Assembly: GCA_028717105.1 (NCBI GenBank)
Contig: JAQUOM010000100.1
Location: forward strand, 1-5,656
DNA: 5,656 nt
From: Candidatus Omnitrophota bacterium
GTDB lineage: Bacteria > Omnitrophota > Gorgyraeia > Velamenicoccales > Velamenicoccaceae
Reading direction: 5' to 3'
Shown: positions 1-5,656 of the stretch, in pieces
Position numbering within the stretch: the first letter of the stretch is position 1
Layout: every line of letters begins with the position of its first letter
The notes under the pieces: model-generated
What the model saw: the letters and a program-made list of their open reading frames with translations, nothing else
Told to the model about the DNA's origin: nothing
The model's database searches: none
Made by a program: the position numbers and the translations under genes

Positions 1-3000
1 ATGCGGACAGCGCGGCCTTCATTGAGGTTATACAACCAGTGCCAGGACGCGATCAATCCTCGCTGCGCGAGCGGCGCAATGAAGCCTTCGAGCCCGGCGA
101 CATTGACGGCAAAATCATCGGCGTCCGCAAGGGTCGCAGATAAATCGTCGAACGGGTCTATCCTGCGGCTGCGGCGGCCCTGGAACATCTGCGCATCGGC
201 ATGGCCGTCGATATGCAGCAGGCGGCCGGCTTTCAGGAGTCCTTCTTGCGCCATGAGCCACCAGAAAGCATATACATGCGCGTGATCGTCGGTGACAAAG
301 ATCACGCGTCCGTCGTTGAGCCGGATGACGACGTTTTGGCGCAAACCCATGACCGTACCGGACCTCTCATGGATGTTTTCCTTGATATCGGAGACTGAAC
401 CGGCAAGCTTCCAGGCCAACGGCATCGCCGGAGAGCTTAAAGAACGCACTTGTACCGGCTGCGCAACGACAGGACGCCGGGGTGAGCTGAAATCGAAAAC
501 AAGCGCCGGGGCGGGGACAGGAAGAAGCTCTGCGATACCCTCCATACTTCTCCGGAAGGCCCCGCGGTTTTCCTGGACGATGCGCAGGGCATTGGCGCCA
601 AGCAGGCGGCGTTCTCCGGCGTCTTCCAGAAGCCGCTGAAGCATTTCCGCCAGTTCCTTTGTCTGGCCGGCCTCGCTCTGCCAGCGTATTTGCAGGACAC
701 CTTTTGCCGCGGCGAAAATATCAACAATGGAGGAAAAATTATCCATGTTCGGACCGACGATGACAGGCTTGGCAAAGCCGGCGGGTTCAAGAAGGTTGTG
801 GCCGCCGCGCGACGCAGCGAAACTGCCGCCGACGACGGCGACTGTGGCAAGACTGTAGAAGAATTTCAGTTCCCCTTGTGTATCCAGGACGACGATATCG
901 GGCGGGCCGCAAGACGGAGCGTTGTCATTCATGGCTGTTCTTCTTGCGCTCCTGGAATCCGAAACTAATCTTGCGGCCGCGCCCAAAGCGGTTTGCGCAT
1001 CCTTGAGTTCGCGCGGGGCCAAGAGCAGGAACGGCCGCGAACCGTTGCGCCTCAACAAAACAAATGCCTGGAGGATACAAGAATACTCTTCGGGATGGAT
1101 GCTGCCGGCGACGATCACGGGCCTTTCCGGCTCAAGACCCAGCGAAGAACGCAGACGCTCAATACCGGCCTGGTCGAGCGACGGCAGAGACGTATCAAAT
1201 TTAACGTTCCCCGTGACTCTCAACCGGTCTCTGTCGACACCTTGCTCGACCAATTTCAGCGCTTCTTCTTCGTCCTGAACAAGAAAAAGATCAACACGCT
1301 CGAGAATCTCTTTACTGCTGACCTTGTCGATGATGACAGAGGCCATGTTTTCCGACTGCTGGCTCCTGCCATTATATAGAACGACTTTGGCCCCGCTCTT
1401 CTTGACGGCGTCGAGGAAATTAGGTCCGATGCCGCCCGGTCTCTCCGTCATGATAAAAAGTCTGACGCGTAAGTCTTTGAAAAATCTATTGATAAAGAAA
1501 GGCATGTCCACAGGAACATAGATGACCGGTATCCCGTCAAATTTCTTTCTGGCATATTCAAGACCTTCCCTGCCTGTGCTGGACAGAAGGATCTGATGGT
1601 CCGGATATCTCTGCGCCAAGGCCTTGACCAACGGATCTATCAGATAGAAACCGGCCAGACAATTGGCATTCACCCAGATGATCTCTCTCTGTTTTAATGC
1701 GGCCTTGAGCGAAGCCGGCACCAAAAGGAGCCGCAGGAAAATTTCTTCGCGCAGCAGATGAGAGATGTCTGTGCGCCTCATTTCTTTGACCCTGTGGAAA
1801 GCCAGCAAAACAAAACAGACAACTTTTGCCAGGGCGCTGCATGATTTTATCCCGAAAGGCCGGGCCCTAAAAACCTTCGCGTCGCGGACCGGCAACGCAG
1901 GAGAGGAAAATCCCCGGGTTTCATCCTCTTCGCCTGCTGCGATTTCAGATGAAGGTCCTGACACCAAAGGATTTTCCAACATCTGTAAAGTCCGGTTGAA
2001 TGCTTCAAACTCAAAGCCATATTTTTTGCGTAAAATGCGCCCCCGCTCTTCGGCATCGGCCAGGATGGCCGACCTGCCGTTCATGCCGGACTTTTCCAGC
2101 CTGGCATAAACATGCTCCGTCGCTTCTTCAGTCAAAAGGTCTTCCAGGCAAGCCATGAATTTTTGGATAGCCCCTCTTTGCTGCCTGACGGGCTCCTGTG
2201 CCCCGCGTCGGCGGCCTTCGAAGAACCTGTGGATCGTGATCTCGGAAAAACCAAATTCATGCGCCAGAGACGCGTAACTGCGGCCTTCGAACAAACGCAA
2301 GGCTATCAGGCGTTCGACATCTCCGCTGTATAACCCATCCAGTTTAAGCCGTGTGGCGAAACGCCTTATCAGCGGGCCCAAATCGCCATCGAACCTGCCT
2401 AATGAACCACAAAGATATCTGACAGTGTGATCCTCCTTTTTATCAGCAAGAAGATCAAGCAACGCTTTGAGCACTCCGGCATGCTGCGCAACACCGACAA
2501 ATTCTTTATTCAACGTCCTCCATCTCTTGACCAGGTTGCCGCGGCTCATCCTCAGCGCCGATGCGCCGTCCGTATGGGTGACGCCGGGATGCGACACAAA
2601 AAATTCAAAAACGGCTTTGCGTTCCAAGGATCCTTTTGCCCGCGGCCAGACATCCATGACCGTCTCGATGAAATCCCTGACCTCGCGGGAGCCGGCTTCA
2701 TCCAGAACAAAACGGACAAAATCCTGCCGGATGACGTCGATGAGAGCGGCGCGAAGCCCCGCGCGCAAAGCCTCGTGGCGCCGGCCATGACGAACCGCCG
2801 CACCCAGGCGCTTGTATATTCCAGCGCTCTTTCTTACCTTTTCCTTGCGGCCCAGGAACCATTTGGTAACCGTAAATTTATGCACCCCCTCCTGCCGTGC
2901 CAAAGGAGCGTCGAGGACGTCCACAGAGACGGCTTTATTCCTGATCGCGTAATCAAGGACCAGGAGCTCTTTGTCGCTGAAATTCCCGCGCCTGCGCATC

Positions 3001-5656
3001 TCACGCAAAACAGCCGTTCCTTGCGCGACAGAGGTATGGTCGAGATATCCCTTTAACCATTTCCGATCCGGACCCAGGCGTGTCATCTTCTGCCCCTTCA
3101 GCGCCGGAGAAGACGGGCCTTGCGGCGTATCGTCAAAGTCGATCTTCTCCATGAACGGAAGCTCCAGCTGGCGGCTCTTGTGTTCGCCGTAAACCGTCAC
3201 GCGGTTGCGGCCGAAGTCTTTCGATGCGTAGACCGCCTCGTCGGCAGCCTTAAGCACCTCCTGGACAGTCCCTCCATCCGTCGGGTATGCGGCCACGCCG
3301 ATGCTGAGACTGACATGACGGCGCTCGCCGGTCTTGAGATGTTCAAAAGAGATCTTGCGCACGCCCAACAGGATCTTCTGCGCCACGCGGCGGCCGATCT
3401 CCTTGTCGGCGCGCTTGAGGATAACTGTAAATTCGTCTCCGCCGTAACGCGCCGCAACGTCGTCGGAGCGGATCGTGTTTGCAATGACCTGGGCCACAGC
3501 CAGAAGCACCTTGTCGGCGCCGGCGTGGCCGAAGTCCGTATTCCAGGCCTTGAGATGATCAAGGTCGATCATCAGGATCGCCGCTTGGTCGTCCCTTCTG
3601 AAATGAGTCATTGAACCGGCGACCTGCGCCATCTGCGACATCCTCATATCCAGATAACGGCGGTTATAGACGACGCCTGTCAGGCCGTCCTTGTAGGCCT
3701 CATGCATCCACTGGTTGCGGTAGATATAAAGAAGAATACTCAAGGCCGCGACCAGACCTATAATGACCCAATCCTTGATCGACAGGCCGATGGAAGAAAT
3801 AAAAGCTTTGGCGGCTATAAACAACCTCGAACTCCGCACCTCGGCGTCGGCCAGGACCACGAACTCGCGCAAGCCCGAGTAAATATCATGCAGACCCGGC
3901 AACGCCGGCGAAGACACGTCTTCACCGTCGGCCGGTTGGTTTTCTGAAGAAGGCGTCTCGAAATCTTGCGACTCCGCAACCTTGCCGCCGGCGGCAAAGA
4001 CGGAAAATCCTCCGTTGCGGCGCATGATGACCTGAATGTCGGTATGCGTCCAGCGGGCGCCGAGGTTATAGCGCCTGCCTTCGTAACCGAATCGCCCTTT
4101 GTCGTCCGTGCGGCGCTCCAGCGGCACAAGAACCCAGAAGAAATCCCGGGCTGCGTTATACAACGCCACCGGACGGCCTTCGTAGTAAACCCTGAAGCCC
4201 TTCTCCCATCCGCCGCGGGCCGGGGTCAACTCTAGAGGTGCGCTCTCAAATGCCGCACCGAGATTGAAACGCCTGCCTTCGTAACCAAACCGCCCCTTGT
4301 CATCCGCCTGGCGGAACAAAGAAACGTATATCATAAACCTGTCCGACAGCGCGTCGTAACGCGCCACACGGCGGCCGCCGCGAGAAACATCAAACCCGTT
4401 CTGCCAATGATCTTCTAAGGGCGACAACACCAATGTTGCGCCGGCGAAAGACACGCCCAAATTAAAACGCTTACGGCCATAAGTAAACCGGCCCTTGTCG
4501 TCAGCCGTGCGCGCAACAGACACAAGCTCACAGCTCTGCATGAAAGGATACAACTTTGCGATCAGGACGCCGGCATCAAAAACATGCGCAAGGTCTTCAC
4601 CGATCTTTTCTGCCGTAAGAGTCTTGTGCGCAAAGCGGGTACTCACGTTATAACGCACGCCGCCCAGGACAAAACGCCCCTTGTCGTCTGCGCGCACCAA
4701 GGCAACGGGCGAGCTGGACGGGGTCATCCGGTCATCCGGTTCGCCGGTTAACCGGTATCGACCAACCAAAACCACCGGCGAACTTGTTGTAATTTCGAAT
4801 TCGTAACTTCCCTGAGGCTGGGCATAAGGTAATTTTTTGCCAGGGAATAAAATAGAGACGGGGTCCACAGATCGTGGCTGCGTCGCTCCCCGCGCGTTAG
4901 CGAGTTCAAAATGAAAATGGGGCAGTTTTCTTCCTGGATCGTGATAAACATGTCCGATCAGGTCGCCCTTCTTAACATATTGGTCTTTATTAACCGCCGG
5001 CACTACATGAGCGTATCGCGACATCATGGCAACGCCGGCCATCATTTCAGGAGTATTTCCATGGTCAATATTAATCAAGCATTGATATGCCAGATCGGGG
5101 CTCCCGTAAGGCCAGAGAATCTGTGACACAACTCCATCCGCCGCGGCCACAACAGGCGTATGTTCCGGCAAACCCAAAACAACATTGTTATCGTTTGTCA
5201 GGTAGGCCGCAAAATCAAATCCCGGATGGACAGGACCGGCATAGCTCATATGCGCATCAAAACCATTCCAATGGATCCACTCTTTAAAACCACTGATCTG
5301 CGCGTCATCAACAGGAACCGTAACTTCAAGCTCCTTAGTCCAAATTTTTGTTTCCGGCGTAATTCTCACCGCCGAGGAGCTGGAAGAAACAGAATCGTCC
5401 CCGTTTTCGTTCCCCGTCTCAAATATTTTTCCTAATTCGATCAGTCGATACGGATTCCGGTCGCCGACAACTTTTTGAGGATAAGTACCCCTCGAGACTT
5501 TTCCCCAGTCAACCCCTTGATAAAAATCATTGGTCGCTGGCATCGACGCCGCATTTCGAACCGTCTTCTCTATGTTCTTGCGGTCGACCGCGTAATAAAA
5601 CGCGTTTTGAGGACCCGCGATAATTACCTCAGACTCGGATGGTGCAACAAAATGCT
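1..5656 (-). CDS. Giant multi-domain protein, internal fragment open at both ends (M23 peptidase - repeats - TM - GGDEF - helical/HTH - WaaA-like - UPF0489-like)
   Basis: Complete codons run from 5654 down to 3, giving 1,884 residues with no in-frame stop; both termini lie outside the window. Residue numbers in this annotation count from the codon at 5652-5654. Domains in order: unrecognised segment (1-89), M23 zinc peptidase (about 124-272), four DDKGRF repeats (about 321-564), transmembrane helix (629-645), GGDEF cyclase (656-823), helical region with HTH-like stretches (about 856-1232), WaaA-like glycosyltransferase (about 1285-1717), UPF0489-like domain (from about 1745). Each module has the length expected of a stand-alone protein or domain, and Ser-Ser-Pro linkers sit between modules. 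No ribosome-binding site or promoter for the true start is visible. The reading frame is certain from the continuous conserved motifs. The role of the whole protein is not known; a link between envelope sensing and c-di-GMP is an inference. An assembly or sequencing artefact is unlikely, because fusion in one frame through several linkers would need many coincident errors. Confidence 0.95.
3..422 (-). other. UPF0489-like domain, cut by the window edge
   Basis: Residues 1745-1884 (partial). A strand with RVIFVTDDHAHVYAFWWL (1783-1800) is followed by LLHIDGHADAQMF (1812-1824). This is the hallmark arrangement of the UPF0489 family, where an aspartate/histidine 'DxH' strand precedes an 'H-[IF]-D-x-H-x-D' motif. 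DGHAD (195-209) also matches the DxHxD metal-ligand motif of arginase-type ureohydrolases, so metal binding is likely. FAVNVAGLEGFIAPLAQRGL (1848-1867), followed by WHWLYN, fits the 'NFI.PA...G.I' region of UPF0489. No biochemical role of the family is known to me. It follows the WaaA-like domain in the same chain. The C-terminus lies beyond the left edge. Confidence 0.75.
423..488 (-). other. Linker with SSPR and SSPAM motifs between WaaA-like and UPF0489-like modules
   Basis: Residues 1723-1728 read SSPRRP (471-488) and residues 1740-1744 read SSPAM (423-437, codons AGC TCT CCG GCG ATG), joined by a Val-, Gln- and Pro-rich spacer. Two SSP motifs thus bracket the junction. The stretch is low-complexity and probably unstructured. 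Confidence 0.7.
505..1800 (-). other. WaaA/KdtA-like Kdo transferase domain (GT-B), catalytic Glu absent
   Basis: WaaA moves 3-deoxy-manno-octulosonic acid from CMP-Kdo to lipid A at the inner membrane. The domain is full length, about 420 residues. It has a short hydrophobic stretch near its start (1273-1286), as in WaaA membrane anchors. Matching motifs: VPVDMPFFINRFF (1500-1512), LVQDEEEALKLVEQG (1538-1552), TGNVKFD (1561-1567), GSIHPEE (1517-1523), APRE (1546-1549), LDTQGEL (1590-1596), and VVGGSF with GGHNLLEP (1607-1624), the last close to invariant in the family. The N-terminal catalytic motif, normally HxxSxGE, reads NANCLAG at 1329-1335, so the glutamate base is Gly1335 (bases 1650-1652) and the histidine is Asn. 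The ElWPN segment is also altered (ERPGGIGPN). The donor half looks intact and the acceptor/catalytic half diverged, so it may bind CMP-sugar without normal transferase activity or have a new function. Confidence 0.88.
1893..1907 (-). other. SSPAL linker before the WaaA-like module
   Basis: Residues 1250-1254 read Ser-Ser-Pro-Ala-Leu, at the end of a Gly-, Ser- and Glu-rich linker (about 1233-1249) that also contains SGPSSE. Codons are TCC TCT CCT GCG TTG, different from the other copies at synonymous sites. Confidence 0.75.
1960..3090 (-). other. Helical region with up to three helix-turn-helix-like stretches
   Basis: Residues about 856-1232 are rich in Arg, Lys, Leu and Glu and look almost all-helical. 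No family is recognised as a whole. Three stretches look like DNA-binding helix-turn-helix units. About 892-945 (2820-2981) begins FSDKELLVLDYAI and holds FTVTKWFLGRK. About 1012-1051 (2502-2621) has SHPGVTHTDGASALRMSRGN followed by LVKRW. About 1112-1148 (2211-2321) has the sigma-region-4-like pattern LRLFEGRSYASLAHEFGFSE followed by ITIHRF. The last is the best match, with an Ala/Gly turn between two helices and a basic tail. The region lies between SSPAL linkers, so it behaves as a separate module. DNA or RNA binding is a plausible inference; protein-protein contact is the alternative. Confidence 0.6.
3099..3113 (-). other. SSPAL linker after the cyclase
   Basis: Residues 848-852 read Ser-Ser-Pro-Ala-Leu, about 24 residues after the end of the GGDEF domain and directly before the basic start of the helical region. 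Codons are TCT TCT CCG GCG CTG, differing synonymously from the copy at 3900-3914. Confidence 0.75.
3186..3689 (-). other. GGDEF diguanylate cyclase domain
   Basis: This domain makes cyclic di-GMP from two GTP. It starts with the usual DGLTG at 656-660 and RRYL at 665-668. The metal and guanine-binding segment is IDLDHLKAWNTDFGHAG at 696-712, keeping Asp697, Asn705 and Asp714. The signature GGDEF is at 738-742 (bases 3429-3443). RSDD at 729-732 sits five residues before it, the spacing of the RxxD allosteric inhibitory site, so product feedback is likely. SLSIGVAAYP at 782-791 and DEAVYASKDFGRNRV at 805-819 are the standard C-terminal motifs. Length is normal, about 168 residues, and nothing essential is missing. 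The helix just upstream puts it at the inner face of the membrane, probably controlled by the extracytoplasmic modules. Confidence 0.96.
3720..3770 (-). other. Single transmembrane helix
   Basis: Residues 629-645 (WVIIGLVAALSILLYIY) are a clear hydrophobic span. It is preceded by an amphipathic helix-like stretch (about 608-626) and followed by YRNQWMHEAYK, a polar and basic start to the cyclase. The positive-inside rule and the cytoplasmic nature of GGDEF domains place the C-terminal side in the cytoplasm and the peptidase and repeats outside. It is the only strong membrane helix I see in the window. Confidence 0.8.
3900..3914 (-). other. SSPAL linker before the membrane/cyclase module
   Basis: Residues 581-585 read Ser-Ser-Pro-Ala-Leu, at the end of an acidic, serine- and proline-rich stretch (about 567-580) following the last DDKGRF unit. 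It is the first of four SSPA(L/M) copies. Confidence 0.75.
3963..4688 (-). repeat. Four tandem DDKGRF repeats, about 66 residues each
   Basis: Units begin at residues 323, 385, 451 and 517 (bases 4688, 4502, 4304 and 4106 downward), spaced 62, 66 and 66 residues. Each opens with DDKGRF, then a Tyr/Gly-Arg-rich strand (YEGRRFNLG in units 3 and 4), then alternating hydrophobic strands, GF and GRxVAxY motifs; the last unit is shorter. The first unit is the most diverged and lacks the GRxVAxY part. At the DNA level, units 3 and 4 share the 17-mer CGCCTGCCTTCGTAACC at 4270-4286 and 4072-4088, exactly 198 bases apart, which points to duplication. The pattern resembles the small beta-barrel at the C-terminus of Mu- and integrase-type transposases. 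That likeness is my inference from memory. Here the barrels sit on the extracytoplasmic side, between the peptidase and the membrane helix. Confidence 0.85.
4698..4838 (-). other. Linker with two SSPV-type motifs between peptidase and repeats
   Basis: Residues 273-319 contain a short strand-rich stretch and two similar pieces, SSPVVLV at 291-297 and SSSPVALV at 313-320. The first is followed by GRYRLTG and the second by the first DDKGRF repeat. The likeness of the two pieces suggests a small duplication. The DNA here also carries a tandem octamer and a palindrome, annotated separately. Confidence 0.6.
4723..4755. repeat. Tandem GTCATCCG octamer and CCGGTTAACCGG palindrome
   Basis: GTCATCCG occurs twice in tandem at 4723-4730 and 4731-4738. 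It is followed at once by further CCGG-rich sequence and a perfect 12-base palindrome, CCGGTTAACCGG, at 4744-4755. Because eight is not a multiple of three, the octamer copies are read in different frames, so the duplication was not selected as a peptide repeat. It lies in a linker that tolerates change. Replication slippage is the simplest explanation, and nothing shows a regulatory role. Confidence 0.6.
4839..5285 (-). other. M23/LytM-type zinc metallopeptidase domain
   Basis: This domain likely cleaves peptide cross-links of peptidoglycan, or binds them, in the periplasm. The M23 pattern is complete: HPGFD at 143-147 supplies the first His and Asp zinc ligands, ADGVV at 172-176 is the typical beta-hairpin, RYAH at 213-216 supplies the catalytic His, KKGDLIG at 228-234 is the usual turn, and HFHFEL at 246-251 is the HxH motif with the last zinc ligand. 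It closes with SVDPVSIL at 262-269, the normal M23 end. No key residue is missing, so it could be active, unlike many degenerate LytM regulators. Nearby bases are less GC-rich (about 43-47% in sampled lines) than the next modules. The sequence shows the motifs; the location is inferred from the family and from the downstream membrane helix. Confidence 0.9.
5367..5387 (-). other. Serine-rich linker (SSSSSAV) before the peptidase module
   Basis: Residues 90-96 form a run of five serines followed by Ala-Val, after an Asp-Asp-Ser-Val. The run separates the unrecognised first segment from the strand-rich lead-in of the M23 domain. It resembles the SSP linkers found at later junctions but lacks the proline. 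Confidence 0.6.
5388..5654 (-). other. Unrecognised N-terminal part of the visible protein
   Basis: Residues 1-89 match no family I recognise. They are mixed hydrophobic and polar, with aromatic and glycine-rich stretches such as NDFYQGVDWGKVSRGTYP at about 42-59. The segment ends in an acidic, asparagine- and glycine-rich run that leads into a serine tract. It may be the end of a domain that begins beyond the right edge. No signal peptide or membrane segment is visible here, so any secretion signal for the peptidase must lie further upstream. Confidence 0.4.

Noticed and set aside
1..398. Plus-strand open frames near the left edge
   Set aside because: The minus strand encodes the UPF0489-like DxHxD motif here; the plus frames show only arginine/alanine-rich sequence typical of shadows in GC-rich DNA.
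437..850. 137-codon minus-strand open frame in a different register
   Set aside because: It overlaps the WaaA-like domain, where the frame in register with the whole window carries GGHNLLEP and other family motifs; the shifted frame has none.
505..1800. Separate waaA gene with its own start
   Set aside because: No stop separates it from the upstream modules, and no good ribosome-binding site precedes the in-frame ATG codons near its start (1980-1982 or later).
2427..3056. 209-codon open frame on the plus strand
   Set aside because: It mirrors the minus-strand helical region codon for codon in the same register, shows no family motif, and would sit antisense to a frame with continuous domain homology.
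3120..3614. 164-codon plus-strand open frame
   Set aside because: It is the exact complement of the GGDEF domain, whose motifs are unmistakable on the minus strand.
3963..4688. CRISPR-like array
   Set aside because: The repeats are about 198 bases apart, diverged, in frame and coding; there are no short identical repeats with unique spacers.
4744..4755. Palindrome as an operator or terminator
   Set aside because: It lies inside the coding frame, has no loop or following T-run, and no gene boundary is near.
1..5656. Stop-codon reassignment as the cause of the long frame
   Set aside because: None of TAA, TAG or TGA occurs in the frame, so nothing suggests that a stop is read as an amino acid; the frame is simply open.

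Overview
The whole window lies inside one enormous minus-strand reading frame. Reading codons on the minus strand from base 5654 down to base 3, I found no stop codon in 1,884 consecutive codons, and the frame is open at both edges. I see no gene start, gene end, promoter, terminator or RNA gene here. The other open frames on both strands are shadows of this frame.

The encoded polypeptide is a string of modules that are normally separate proteins. From N- to C-terminus (right to left): an unrecognised segment (5388-5654); an M23/LytM-type zinc peptidase with its HxxxD, H and HxH motifs (about 4839-5285); four units of a repeated, probably beta-barrel, domain with a DDKGRF signature (about 3963-4694); one transmembrane helix (3720-3770); a GGDEF diguanylate cyclase with intact active site and RxxD inhibitory site (about 3186-3689); a long helical region with up to three helix-turn-helix-like stretches (about 1960-3090); a full-length WaaA/KdtA-like Kdo-transferase domain with a normal nucleotide-sugar half but no catalytic glutamate (about 505-1800); and a UPF0489-like domain with a DxHxD metal-type motif, running off the left edge (3-422).

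The junctions between modules share a short Ser-Ser-Pro motif. SSPA(L/M) occurs at 3900-3914, 3099-3113, 1893-1907 and 423-437, and SSPV or SSPR variants occur at 4773-4784, 4698-4718 and 471-488. SSP falls in the linkers, and I see none inside the recognisable domain cores. This looks like a polyprotein-style or modular-fusion design, in which the motif could be a flexible spacer or a processing site.

The peptidase, cyclase and Kdo-transferase domains suggest a Gram-negative-type envelope. Giant multi-domain ORFs of this style bring to mind the candidate phylum Omnitrophota, but that placement is inference. If the chain stays intact, the peptidase and repeats would lie outside the inner membrane, and the cyclase, helical region, WaaA-like and UPF0489-like domains would lie in the cytoplasm. 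That would link envelope contact to c-di-GMP output. Sampled base composition shifts along the gene (peptidase part about 43-47% GC; repeats and cyclase about 67%), which fits assembly from parts of different origin.
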